Shown here piece by piece: positions 15,733-24,251 of a stretch of DNA of 24,278 bases. The position numbers were made by a program, and so were the translations under genes. Origin of the DNA: Lysobacterales bacterium CG02_land_8_20_14_3_00_62_12 (GTDB taxonomy: Bacteria; Pseudomonadota; Gammaproteobacteria; Xanthomonadales; Ahniellaceae); assembly GCA_002785585.1 (NCBI GenBank), contig PEUI01000266.1, positions 2,351 to 26,628 on the forward strand, read 5' to 3'. The notes under the pieces are model-generated. The model searched no databases, was not told the origin of the DNA, and saw nothing but the letters and a program-made list of their open reading frames with translations. Position 1 is the stretch's first letter, and each line of letters begins with the position of its first letter.

Positions 15733-17961
15733 ATGACCCGCCGTACTGCCTATTGGCCTTGCTATTTGCTGGTTGCGGGCTTGAGTCAGGTGCTCGCCGA
15801 GCCGTCGGCACCAGCACCGTCGGTGTCCGCAGCGCCGGCCAAGCCGCTGGCCACGATCAGCGTGATCGCCAACAAGATCGCCGAGCCGCTGGCCGAAGTG
15901 GCCGGCACCGTCAGCGTGATCGAGCGTCAGCGCATCGACCAGATCGTGGCCGCCGACATCAAGGATCTGTTGCGCTACGAGCCCGGTGTCAGCGTCAACG
16001 AAGACAGCGTGCGCTTCGGTGCGCAAAGCATTTCGATTCGCGGCATCGATGGCAACCGCATTGCCATCGAGGTCGATGGCGTACCGATCACCGATGGTTT
16101 TTCGGTCGGCAGTTTCTCCCGCGCCAGTCGTGATCTGGTCGATCCAGAGCTGCTGGAACGGGTGGAGATTCTGCGTGGACCGGCGTCAACCCTGTATGGC
16201 TCCGACGCACTCGGTGGCGTGATCGCCTATCAGACCCGCGACCCGCAAGCGTTTCTGGACCAGGGCGATGGCAAGTTCTATGTCGGTGCCCGGCTGCGCT
16301 CGGGTTCCAGCGATCACAGCCGCTTGCTGACCGCAACTTCAGCGGTTGCCGCCGGTGACTGGGGCTTACTGTTCAGCGCCAGCGATCGCAACGCCGGTGA
16401 GCGCGAAAACTTTGCCCGTCCCGGTGGGCTCGATGCCAATCCGGCGCGGGTCCGGGATCGATTGGGTCTGGCCAAGATCCACTGGCATTCCGAGCGCGCC
16501 GGCAATTTTGATCTGGTCGCCGAGGACCATCGCAGCCACAACGCCGTCGATGTGCAAAGTCTGGTCGCTGGCCCCGGCCAGTTTGCCACCACCACCAGCC
16601 TGCTGGCCGATGACCTCGCCAAGCGGGATCGCCTGAGTTTGAGCTGGCAACAAGCGCTGCGGTTTGGTCCGTTCGATCAGATCACCCAGCGCTTCTACTC
16701 GCAGGACACCGACTTCAATCAACGCACGACGCAGCACCGACGCGGCGCCACCGCGACCGCCGCGGCGACCCTGCGCGAGCGCCAGTTTCACTACGCCCAG
16801 GCCACCGATGGCAGTGAGTTGATCGTCGATGGCGAACGCCAAACCGGGGCACTGAAGCATCGTCTGGTCGCTGGTTTCGAGTGGGTAGAAAACCGTTTGC
16901 GCGAACAACGCGATGGTACCGAGACCAATCTGCGCACCGGCGCGGTCAGCCACGTCATCATCGGCGAGGTACTGCCGGTGCGCGATTTCCCCAATTCGAA
17001 AACCCGTGAACTCGGCGGCTTTGTGCAAGACGCCATCGCCGTTACTGATCGGTTTACCCTCACCCCCGGCCTGCGCTACGAGAGCTACCGCGTCACCGCC
17101 CAGGTCGATGCCACCTGGTTGGCGGATAACCCCGGCGTGCCGGTAGTGAATACCAGCGAAGATCAAATCACGCCGAAACTCGGGCTGGCCTATCAACTGA
17201 ACGACCGCATCACCGGCTTTGTTCAATACGCCCGCGGTTTTCGTGCGCCGCCGTTTAGCGACGTCAACATCGGCTTCGATATTCCCGCTTTCGGTTTCAG
17301 TGCGATTCCCAATCCAGACTTGAAATCGGAAACCAGCAACGGTCTGGAAGCCGGCATTCGCTGGACCAGCGCCCGCAGCAGCGGCAGCTTGACCGGCTAC
17401 GACAATCGCTACCACAACCTGATCGAATCCCGGGTCAATTTGGGCACCAATCCGGACACCGGCTTGTTGGTGTTTCAATCCTTGAATCGGCAGCGGGCCG
17501 AAATCTGGGGCGCCGAACTGGCCGCCGATGTCGGCCTCGACGATTGGCTCGGCAGCGGCTTTGAATTGCACACCGCGCTCGCCTATACGCGCGGCACCGA
17601 CACCGCGCGGCAGCGGCCACTGAACACCATCGATCCGGCCAAGGCGGTGCTCGGTCTATCCCACACCAGTGCCAGCGGACGCCATCGCCTGGAGGGCGTG
17701 GCGACCGCGGTCGCCGCCAAACACCGCGTCGATTCGGCAACCACGCCGCTGTTCCAAAGCCCGGGTTTTGTCACCCTGGATGCGTTCTATAGCTGGCATC
17801 CGGGAGCACGGACCGCGGTCAACCTGGGTCTGTTCAACCTGGCCAATCGCCGTTACTGGCAGTGGGGCACGGTGCGTGGCCTGGCCGCCAATGCCCGCGA
17901 AGTCGATCTTGCCAGCGAACCCGGTCGGCATGCCGCGTTGAGCATCAGTCTCGGCTGGTAA
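15733..17961 (+). CDS. TonB-dependent outer-membrane receptor (heme/hemoglobin-receptor-like)
   Basis: A 742-residue receptor. A signal peptide ends near VLAEPSA, followed by a Pro/Ala linker and a TonB-box-like LATISVIA. The plug domain spans about residues 45-160 (VSIRG-type motif SISIRGIDGNRIAIEVDGVP, then VEILRGPASTLYGSDALGGV). A 22-strand barrel follows, ending in SISLGW. FRAP (about residue 502) and NPDL (about 527) match the FRAP/NPNL boxes of heme and hemoglobin receptors. The stretch between them contains no histidine, although heme receptors usually have a ligand His there, so the substrate may not be heme. GGAG lies upstream of the ATG. It is transcribed away from nirS across a shared 221-base regulatory region. 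Confidence 0.9.
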   Translation: MTRRTAYWPCYLLVAGLSQVLAEPSAPAPSVSAAPAKPLATISVIANKIAEPLAEVAGTVSVIERQRIDQIVAADIKDLLRYEPGVSVNEDSVRFGAQSISIRGIDGNRIAIEVDGVPITDGFSVGSFSRASRDLVDPELLERVEILRGPASTLYGSDALGGVIAYQTRDPQAFLDQGDGKFYVGARLRSGSSDHSRLLTATSAVAAGDWGLLFSASDRNAGERENFARPGGLDANPARVRDRLGLAKIHWHSERAGNFDLVAEDHRSHNAVDVQSLVAGPGQFATTTSLLADDLAKRDRLSLSWQQALRFGPFDQITQRFYSQDTDFNQRTTQHRRGATATAAATLRERQFHYAQATDGSELIVDGERQTGALKHRLVAGFEWVENRLREQRDGTETNLRTGAVSHVIIGEVLPVRDFPNSKTRELGGFVQDAIAVTDRFTLTPGLRYESYRVTAQVDATWLADNPGVPVVNTSEDQITPKLGLAYQLNDRITGFVQYARGFRAPPFSDVNIGFDIPAFGFSAIPNPDLKSETSNGLEAGIRWTSARSSGSLTGYDNRYHNLIESRVNLGTNPDTGLLVFQSLNRQRAEIWGAELAADVGLDDWLGSGFELHTALAYTRGTDTARQRPLNTIDPAKAVLGLSHTSASGRHRLEGVATAVAAKHRVDSATTPLFQSPGFVTLDAFYSWHPGARTAVNLGLFNLANRRYWQWGTVRGLAANAREVDLASEPGRHAALSISLGW

Positions 17962-18017
17962 TCCGCTAACGGCTGGATCGCTGGGATGGCCACAGCCCTC
18001 GATCACGATGGCAGATG

Positions 18018-18176
18018 GTAGGTCGGATCAAGCCGCGCCAAGACCTTGGGTGATCGCCAAGAAATGAATCGCGGCGGATCCGACGTGATCGCGCGGCGTG
18101 GCCAGCATTGTCGGTTCTGCCGCGCAGCGACGCCTGCGCCTGACCGCACGGTGATGCGCGGCTTGATCCGACCTAC
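18018..18176. repeat. Paired inverted REP-like element (REPIN/MITE-like)
   Basis: GTAGGTCGGATCAAGCCGCG (18018-18037) recurs as its exact reverse complement at 18157-18176, and the match extends one further base inward on each side. The 117 bases between contain a second partial unit: GATCCGAC (18077-18084) can pair with GTCGGATC (18022-18029), and CGCGG with CCGCG. No target-site duplication is evident at the ends. The gap 17962-18232 holds nothing else I can name. Confidence 0.8.
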
Positions 18177-18232
18177 GACCGGCCACTTCGCGCGATCTAC
18201 GCCAATGGCCGCCTGCCCTCTACAATGGCGCG

Positions 18233-18553
18233 ATGCGCTATCTCGCCATGATCCTGTTTCTGCCGTGGTTCGCGATCCTCGGATTTGCCTACTGGCGTTT
18301 GCCACCACCGGCACCACGCCATGGTGCCCGTCGCGGCTACGATCTGATGGCCGTGCTGGTGGCACTGGTGGGCGCGGCCTGGGTGGCGGACCTGGCCGTA
18401 CACAGCGATTGGCCGCAGGCCGGTCGGATCTGGCCGCAGGTGCTGGCGGGCTTGCTGGCGTATGCCGCTTACAGCGTGCTGATCGGCGGCGCATTGCTGC
18501 TGCGTCGCTGGCTCTGGTCGGCGCCGAAGTCGTTGCCCGTCGACCGCGATTGA
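18233..18553 (+). CDS. Small membrane protein of unknown function
   Basis: A 106-residue protein with three predicted membrane helices: one at the N-terminus (MRYLAMILFLPWFAILGFAY), one around DLMAVLVALVGAAWVADLAV, and one around VLAGLLAYAAYSVLIGGALL. The loop between the first two is Pro/Arg-rich and the C-terminus is charged. I do not recognise the family. It lies 9 bases upstream of the antiporter gene, so the two are probably co-transcribed and it may be an accessory subunit; that is inference from position. TACAAT at 18221-18226 is a good -10 box placed so that transcription would begin at or next to the ATG, but no clear -35 box or ribosome site is present. Confidence 0.65.
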   Translation: MRYLAMILFLPWFAILGFAYWRLPPPAPRHGARRGYDLMAVLVALVGAAWVADLAVHSDWPQAGRIWPQVLAGLLAYAAYSVLIGGALLLRRWLWSAPKSLPVDRD

Positions 18554-18562
18554 GGACCACCG

Positions 18563-20668
18563 ATGCCGACCGACAGCACCTTTCTGAGTTCACTGGCCGC
18601 CGTGCTTTGCGTCGCTGCGCTGACCACGACGGTGTTCCAGCGCATCGGCCTACCGGTAGTGCTCGGCTATTTGTTGGCCGGGGTGATCGTCGGGCCGCAC
18701 CTGGGCCTGCTGCCGATCGTCGATCCGAACCAGATCGGCACGCTGTCCGAACTCGGCGTCATTTTGTTGATGTTTTTTATCGGCCTGGAGTTCAGCGTCG
18801 GCCGCTTGTTGCGGGTCGGGCCGCGCGGGCTGTTGATCGCGCTGGTGGAAGTCGGCGCCATGCTTTGGCTGGGCAGCAGCGTCGGTCGCGCTTACGGCAT
18901 GTCGGCGGTATCCAGTTTTTTTCTCGGCGGCGTGGTCGCCATTGCCAGCACCACGGTGATCGCCAAAGTATTTGAAGAACAAAAAATCGGCGGCAGCCTG
19001 GTCGAGGTGGTGTTTGCCACCCTGATCGTTGAGGATTTGATCGCGGTGCTGTTGCTGACTTTGTTCAGCACCCTGGCCAAGAGCGGCACCCCGGATGCCG
19101 CCACCTTGGGTGCCGAAGCGTTGCGGCTGGGGCAGTTTCTCGCCGGCTTGTTGATCATCGGCTATGCCTTGATTCCTGGGTTGATGCGGCGCGTGGTCGC
19201 GCTCAATCGACCGGAGACCACTTTGTTGGCGAGCATTGGCGTGTGCTTTGCGGCGGCGTTGGCGGCGCGTCACTTTGGCTATTCGGTGGCGCTGGGGGCC
19301 TTTTTGGCGGGCTCGCTGGTGGCCGAATCCGGCGAAGAAAAACGCATCGAAGTGCTGGTACGGCCAGTACGCGATATGTTCGCGGCGGTGTTTTTTGTCG
19401 CCATCGGCATGAGTATCGAACCCAAGTTGATTCTCGCCAACCCCGGCCTGGTGGCCCTGCTCTGCCTGCTGGTGCTGGTCGCCAAGCCGCTGGCGGTAGC
19501 GCTGGCCGGGTTTTTCAGCGGACTTGGCATCGGCAAGTCGCTGCGCGCCGGATTGAGCATGGGCCAGATCGGCGAGTTTTCTTTCATCATTGCCGGCCTT
19601 GGCGTGGCCACCGGCAGTGCCGATCCGCGCCTGCTCGCACTGGCGGTGTCGGTGGCGGCGATCACCACATTCACCACTCCATTCATGGTGCGCCATGCCG
19701 ATCGCGCCGCCGCTGCGGTGGATCGCCATCTGCCGCAATCGCTGAAAACCTTTGCCGCACTTTACGGTGGTTGGATTCAATCCATCGTCGCCGCACGCCA
19801 GCAACACCGGGTCGGCAAACTGTGGCGCTGGATTGCGTTTCTGATGGTGGACGTTGCGCTGATCGCCGCCTTGATGCTGGCTGCGGCGCTGGGTGCCAAC
19901 GAGCTTCGCCACTGGTTGGATGTGCGCACCGGCCTGCTCGGCATCAGCACCACGGTGCTGGTCTGGGCAGGCTTTTCGGTGCTGGCGGCGCCGTTGTTGC
20001 TGGGCGTGGTGCGCGCCACGCGTGCCCTTGCCGGACGCATGGCGCAGGCGGCGATGCCGCTCGCCGAAGGCGGCGTCGATTTTGCCCAAGCACCGCGACG
20101 CGCACTGCAATTGGCGCTGGAATTGATGTTGCTGATTCTGGTTGGTTTGATCTCGATCGCGGCGACATCGGCCTATGTGCCGGTGTTGCCCGCGCTGGCC
20201 GTGTTGATGTTGATTCTGCTCGGCTCCAGCATCGCCTTCTGGCGCAGCACAACGCAGTTGCAGGGCCACGTCAAGGCCGGATCGTTCGCCATTCTGGAAG
20301 CACTGCGTCGGCAGGCGCCGGGCGCCGGTGCCGGTGCCCATGCGCTGGCGCTGGAACAAGTCCACGATCTGCTGCCGGGTCTGGGTGACCTGTTGCCGGT
20401 CAGCCTGGAAGCTGGCAGTCCAGCGATTGGCCAGCGCGTCCAGGAACTGGGACTGGTCGGCCGCACCGGCGCGACCGTGCTCGCCGTACGCCGGGACGAT
20501 GCCGCGTTGCTGGCCGGCGATGACAACATCGTCTTGCAGCTCGGCGATACCGTAGTACTGGCCGGCAGCAGCGAAGCGGTGGAATTGGCGCGCGAGTGGT
20601 TGGCCGATCACGCCGCCGCAGCGGATGGCGCCAGCAATCCAATCAGTCCCGCCGAATCGGCACGGTGA
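18563..20668 (+). CDS. CPA2-family monovalent cation/proton antiporter (Kef-like)
   Basis: A 701-residue inner-membrane protein. Residues 1-390 form a Na+/H+-exchanger-type domain with VLGYLLAGVIVGPHLGLLPI, LILLMFFIGLEFSVGRL-like helices, ASTTVIAKVFEEQKIGG and TLIVEDLIAVLLL. A second hydrophobic region with further helices follows (about 420-570). The C-terminal cytoplasmic part (about 590-680) looks like a TrkA_C/RCK_C regulatory domain (VSLEAGSPAIGQRVQELGLV, then LQLGDTVVLAGSSEAVE). There is no GxGRxG Rossmann NAD domain, so it differs from KefB/KefC themselves. It probably exports K+ or Na+ for pH and osmotic balance; the ion is not determined. GAGG lies upstream of the ATG. It converges with the dehydrogenase E2 gene 32 bases away. 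Confidence 0.92.
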   Translation: MPTDSTFLSSLAAVLCVAALTTTVFQRIGLPVVLGYLLAGVIVGPHLGLLPIVDPNQIGTLSELGVILLMFFIGLEFSVGRLLRVGPRGLLIALVEVGAMLWLGSSVGRAYGMSAVSSFFLGGVVAIASTTVIAKVFEEQKIGGSLVEVVFATLIVEDLIAVLLLTLFSTLAKSGTPDAATLGAEALRLGQFLAGLLIIGYALIPGLMRRVVALNRPETTLLASIGVCFAAALAARHFGYSVALGAFLAGSLVAESGEEKRIEVLVRPVRDMFAAVFFVAIGMSIEPKLILANPGLVALLCLLVLVAKPLAVALAGFFSGLGIGKSLRAGLSMGQIGEFSFIIAGLGVATGSADPRLLALAVSVAAITTFTTPFMVRHADRAAAAVDRHLPQSLKTFAALYGGWIQSIVAARQQHRVGKLWRWIAFLMVDVALIAALMLAAALGANELRHWLDVRTGLLGISTTVLVWAGFSVLAAPLLLGVVRATRALAGRMAQAAMPLAEGGVDFAQAPRRALQLALELMLLILVGLISIAATSAYVPVLPALAVLMLILLGSSIAFWRSTTQLQGHVKAGSFAILEALRRQAPGAGAGAHALALEQVHDLLPGLGDLLPVSLEAGSPAIGQRVQELGLVGRTGATVLAVRRDDAALLAGDDNIVLQLGDTVVLAGSSEAVELAREWLADHAAAADGASNPISPAESAR

Positions 20669-20700
20669 GCGTGGCCACGCACCCAGCAGGCCGCCAAGCG

Positions 20701-22041
20701 CTAACTCGCCAGCGCCAGATCGTCCAGCAAGGCTTTGAGGAAACGCGCGGCTTCACCGCCGGTGGCGGCGCGATGATCGAAGGTCAGCGACAACGGCATC
20801 AAGCGATGGCTTTCGATGCCACCGATTACCGGTACCAATTGCGGGCGGCCCTTGCCCGCGGCGATGATGGCGACCGTCGGTGGCACGATGATCGGCGTTG
20901 CATAGCGGCCGGCAAACATGCCGAAATTCGATAGCGAAATGGTCGCGCCTTTGAGTTCATCGGCGGCAATGCTGCGATCCATGACCTGGGCGCGCAGGCG
21001 CTCGATGCCAGCGCGCACACCGCGACCATCGAGCATGTCGGCATTGCGCAGCACCGGCACGAACAGGCCGTCTTCGGTATCGACGGCGATGCCGACATCG
21101 ACCCGCGCATGCAGCGTGCGGGTGGCATTTTCCATATCGAACCAGGCATTCAGCGCGGGCACCGCCTGGGCGGCAACGACGATGGCGCGAATCAGCCGCA
21201 CGGTGATGTCGTTGCCAGCGCTCCAGGCGTGCAGATCGGCGTCATCGCAAAGCGTGGTCGGCACCACGCTGGCGTGGGCGGCGGCCATGATCCGCGCCAT
21301 ATTGCGACGCACGCCGCGCAGCGGTTCCGGTTGGCCGAGCCGCGCCACCGTCGGCGGCGCGGTGCGCATCGGTTTGCCGATGGCGGCCGGCGGCGCTGGC
21401 GCTGCGGTGGACGTGGCAGTCGCGGCCGCGATCACCGCTGCTGGTGGATTGGCGGCGGCGGCCTTCACCTCGTGCAGGCTGATGACACCATCGGCAGCGC
21501 TGGCACGAATCTGGCGCAGATCGACGCCGAGTTTTTTCGCCAGCGCGCGTACCGCCGGCATCGCCTTGACGCCACCGGCCGAGCTCGCCGCTTCGTGGCG
21601 CACTTCATTGCTCGATGGCATCGCCCCGACGACGCTGCCTTGATCGGCGCGTTCGCCGCTGGTTGCTAAAGGTGCGGGTGCTGGCGCGGCCACGGCGGCG
21701 GGCGCTGCGACCACCGCTGCCGGTGCCGCTGCCGCTTTGGCCGCGGGCGCGTGTTGGTGGCCGGTGCTTTCGGCGTCTTTGCGTTGCGGCAGACTGGCGT
21801 CGATTTCCATATCCACCAAGGCCGCGCCGGTATCGATCACCGCGCCCGCCTGGCCGTAGAGCTTGACCACGCGCCCGGAAAACGGCGACGGCACATCGAC
21901 CACCGCTTTGGCGGTTTCCATCGACACCAACGCCGCATCCAGATGCACCACATCACCCTCGGCCACATGCCATTCGACGATCTCGGCATCGGGCAGGCCT
22001 TCGCCCAGGTCGGGCAGGAAAAATGTCTTGATCTCGCTCAT
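20701..22041 (-). CDS. pdhC: Dihydrolipoamide acyltransferase E2 of a 2-oxoacid (pyruvate) dehydrogenase
   Basis: A 446-residue E2 with one lipoyl domain (lipoyl Lys45 in METAKAVV), an Ala/Pro linker of about 80 residues, a peripheral subunit-binding domain (AVRALAKKLGVDLRQIRASA then DGVISLHEV), a second Ala-rich linker and the acyltransferase domain. It moves the acyl group from E1 to CoA and forms the complex core. The active-site motif is DHRAATGG, with His423; the usual DHRxxDG aspartate is Thr427. I recall similar TGG forms in related E2 subfamilies, so this need not be inactivating. The start at 22041 gives the normal MSEIKTFFLPDLGEG. It follows E1-beta after 46 bases. No E3 gene is in the window. 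Confidence 0.92.
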   Translation of the reverse strand: MSEIKTFFLPDLGEGLPDAEIVEWHVAEGDVVHLDAALVSMETAKAVVDVPSPFSGRVVKLYGQAGAVIDTGAALVDMEIDASLPQRKDAESTGHQHAPAAKAAAAPAAVVAAPAAVAAPAPAPLATSGERADQGSVVGAMPSSNEVRHEAASSAGGVKAMPAVRALAKKLGVDLRQIRASAADGVISLHEVKAAAANPPAAVIAAATATSTAAPAPPAAIGKPMRTAPPTVARLGQPEPLRGVRRNMARIMAAAHASVVPTTLCDDADLHAWSAGNDITVRLIRAIVVAAQAVPALNAWFDMENATRTLHARVDVGIAVDTEDGLFVPVLRNADMLDGRGVRAGIERLRAQVMDRSIAADELKGATISLSNFGMFAGRYATPIIVPPTVAIIAAGKGRPQLVPVIGGIESHRLMPLSLTFDHRAATGGEAARFLKALLDDLALAS

Positions 22042-22087
22042 GGCTGCTGGTCCTGTTGCGGTCGCGGGGGTCGCTCGGCCGGTTGTT

Positions 22088-23071
22088 TTACGACTTGAAG
22101 TGCATCGTTTTCTTGACCGCGTCAATGATCCGATCCACGCCCGGCAGGTATTTCATTTCCAACCGGAACAACGGCATCGGCACGTCGTAACCGGTGACGC
22201 GTTGCACCGGCGCGATCAGATCGAACATCGATTTTTCGGCCAGTTGCGCGGCGATCTCGGCGCCGACACCGCAGTGCCGGTGGGCTTCGTGGACGATCAC
22301 GCAACGGCCGGTTTTGGCCACCGATTCGGCAATCGTGTCGAAGTCGATCGGCTTGAGTGTGGCGACATCGATGACCTCGGCAGAAACGCTCATCAGCGCC
22401 AGCTTGTCGGCCGCTTCCAGACATTCCTTGACATGCGCGCCCCAGGTCACCAGGGTGACATCGCTGCCGTCGCGCAACACAAAACAGACATCCAGCGGCA
22501 GCGCTTCGCCGTCATCGGCGACTTCTTCTTTGTACTGCCGATAGATGCGTTTGGGCTCGAAAAAAATCACCGGGTCGGGGTCGCGGATCGCCGCCAGCAG
22601 CAGGCCATAAGCCCGCGCCGGACTGCTCGGGATCACCACCCGCAAGCCGGGCATGTGCGCAAAAATCGCTTCCGGCGACTCCGAGTGGTGCTCGGGCGCG
22701 CGGATGCCGCCGCCCCAGGGCGCGCGCAGCACCAGCGGGCAGGTAACGCGGCCGCGCGTGCGATTGCGCATCTTGGTGGCGTGGCTGATGATGTGATCGA
22801 TCATCGGATAAATAAAACCTTCGAACTGCGCTTCGGCCACCGGCCGCATGCCTTGAAAGGCCATGCCAACGGCGAGCCCGGCGATCGAGGTTTCGTCGAG
22901 CGGCGTATCCAGAATGCGCTCGGAACCGAAACGTGCATGCAGCCCGGCGGTGGCACGAAAAACTCCACCGTTGACGCCGACGTCTTCGCCGAGCACGACC
23001 ACCCGTGGGTCGTGGGTAATCTCCCAGGCGAGCGCCTGGGTAACCGCTTCGATCAGCGTGATCTCGGCCAT
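22088..23071 (-). CDS. pdhB: 2-oxoacid (pyruvate) dehydrogenase E1 beta subunit
   Basis: A 327-residue transketolase-type subunit closely resembling Bacillus PdhB: VVVLGEDVGVNGGVFRAT, DTPLDETSIAGLAVGMAFQG, FEGFIYPMIDHI, PWGGGIRAPEHHSESPEA and LKPIDFDTIAESVAKTGR. With E1-alpha it forms an alpha2-beta2 thiamine-diphosphate enzyme that decarboxylates a 2-oxoacid and acylates the lipoyl group of E2. Pyruvate is the likeliest substrate from this similarity, but a branched-chain substrate cannot be excluded. The start at 23071 overlaps the E1-alpha stop (TGATG on this strand), so the two subunits are translationally coupled. A longer frame back to 23230 only reads antiparallel to real coding sequence. 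Confidence 0.93.
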   Translation of the reverse strand: MAEITLIEAVTQALAWEITHDPRVVVLGEDVGVNGGVFRATAGLHARFGSERILDTPLDETSIAGLAVGMAFQGMRPVAEAQFEGFIYPMIDHIISHATKMRNRTRGRVTCPLVLRAPWGGGIRAPEHHSESPEAIFAHMPGLRVVIPSSPARAYGLLLAAIRDPDPVIFFEPKRIYRQYKEEVADDGEALPLDVCFVLRDGSDVTLVTWGAHVKECLEAADKLALMSVSAEVIDVATLKPIDFDTIAESVAKTGRCVIVHEAHRHCGVGAEIAAQLAEKSMFDLIAPVQRVTGYDVPMPLFRLEMKYLPGVDRIIDAVKKTMHFKS

Positions 23072-24144
23072 CAGCGTGCCTCCCAGGCGATCGCCGCAGC
23101 GCGTTGCTCGGCCAGGTTGTGCGGCAATTCGGCATAGACAAAATCGAACATGCTTGCCACCGGTTGCGCGCGCGATTCCAGATAGGCATCGACTTCGATA
23201 TCGACCAGCCGCCCGCATTCCACTTTCCATTCACCCTCGGCACGATCCGACCACGCCTGGCAACTTTCCAGATAGCGCCGCAGGCGCGTCAACGGATCGC
23301 GCAGCCAAGCCGATTTGACCTCGGCGTCGTCGCGATAACGGCGCGCATCGTCGGCGGTGGTGTGATCAGATAGCCGATAGGTGACCAGCTCGACCACACT
23401 GGCACCGTGGCCGGCGCGCGCTTTGGCGATGGCGGCGTCCATCACCGTGCGCACGGCGATGATGTCGTTGCCGTCGGCCTGGATGCAGTCGATGCCACCG
23501 GCGATGCCCTTCTGCGCCAGCGTCAACGCGCCGGTCTGCGCCGAACGCGGCACCGAGATCGCCCACTGGTTGTTGACGATGACGCCAACGTAGGGCAAGG
23601 CATAGGCGCCAGCGGCGTTGATCGCGCCGTTGAAATCGGTCTTGCTGGAACCGCCGTCGCCGACCACGCTGACCGCGACCCGGGCTTCTTTGCGCAACTT
23701 GAACGCCAGCGCCGCACCGGCCGCGTGCAGACACTGGGTGGCAATCGGCACGCACCATGGCAGGTCGTGCGGCGGCCCGGCAAAATCGCTGCCGCGTTCA
23801 TCGCCGCCCCAATACATCAACACCGAACGCGGTTGCACGCCGCGATAAAACTGCGCGCCGTATTCGCGATACATCGGGCAGAACGCGTCTTCCGGCCGCA
23901 TTGAGGCGCCGATGCCGACGTGCGCCGCCTCGTGGCCGAGACAAGACGCGTAAGTGCCCAGTTTGCCGGTGCGCTGCAAGGCAATCGACTTGGTATCGAA
24001 CACGCGCAAAAACGTCATCCGCTGGTACAGGTCGACCCAGTGCGCGATGTCTTCGGCAAAGGCCGGCAACTTTTCCTGCGTCCGTTTGCCCTCGGCATCG
24101 AGATACTGCACGTACTTGATCTGGAACTCGGCAGCGGTTTTCAC
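23071..24144 (-). CDS. pdhA: 2-oxoacid (pyruvate) dehydrogenase E1 alpha subunit
   Basis: A 357-residue subunit with the thiamine-diphosphate motif GDGGSSKTDFNGAINAAG ending in VNNQWAIS, and the phosphorylation-loop region YRLSDHTTADDARRYR. Other family segments are LGTYASCLGHEAAHVGIGAS and MYREYGAQFYRG. It catalyses decarboxylation of the 2-oxoacid together with E1-beta. Two starts are possible. The GTG ending at 24144 gives MKTAAEFQIKYVQYLDAEG, has GGAG 9 bases upstream and fits the family, so it is preferred. An ATG ending at 24159 adds five residues and lacks a ribosome site. A frame reaching 24231 starts inside a REP-like repeat and is rejected. It is the first gene of the E1-alpha, E1-beta, E2 operon, and its promoter must lie in or beyond the REP pair. 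Confidence 0.92.
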   Translation of the reverse strand: MKTAAEFQIKYVQYLDAEGKRTQEKLPAFAEDIAHWVDLYQRMTFLRVFDTKSIALQRTGKLGTYASCLGHEAAHVGIGASMRPEDAFCPMYREYGAQFYRGVQPRSVLMYWGGDERGSDFAGPPHDLPWCVPIATQCLHAAGAALAFKLRKEARVAVSVVGDGGSSKTDFNGAINAAGAYALPYVGVIVNNQWAISVPRSAQTGALTLAQKGIAGGIDCIQADGNDIIAVRTVMDAAIAKARAGHGASVVELVTYRLSDHTTADDARRYRDDAEVKSAWLRDPLTRLRRYLESCQAWSDRAEGEWKVECGRLVDIEVDAYLESRAQPVASMFDFVYAELPHNLAEQRAAAIAWEAR

Positions 24145-24207
24145 AACGCAATTCTCCATGGCAAGCCGCAGCAAACGCAGTCCCCAATGCCCGCGTTGGG
24201 TGCTTGG

Positions 24208-24236
24208 GTAGGGTGGATAAGCGCAGCGCATCCACC
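24208..24236. repeat. REP-like palindrome, copy 2
   Basis: A 29-base element beginning GTAGGGTGGATAAGC and ending GCATCCACC, flanked by TTGG and CCAA-like bases that extend the dyad. It matches copy 1 at 13156 with one mismatch. It lies just upstream of the dehydrogenase operon. Confidence 0.88.
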
Positions 24237-24251
24237 AACGCCGACCGGAAT

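Noticed and set aside
18650..20611. 653-codon minus-strand open frame opposite the antiporter
   Set aside because: The Gln/His/Arg-rich product is the complement of hydrophobic Leu/Ala/Val codons in a real membrane protein; no ribosome site or domain.
20669..20680. GCGTGGCCACGC palindrome as a bidirectional terminator between the antiporter and E2 genes
   Set aside because: With a 4-base loop the stem is only 4 bp, and no T-run is present on either side.
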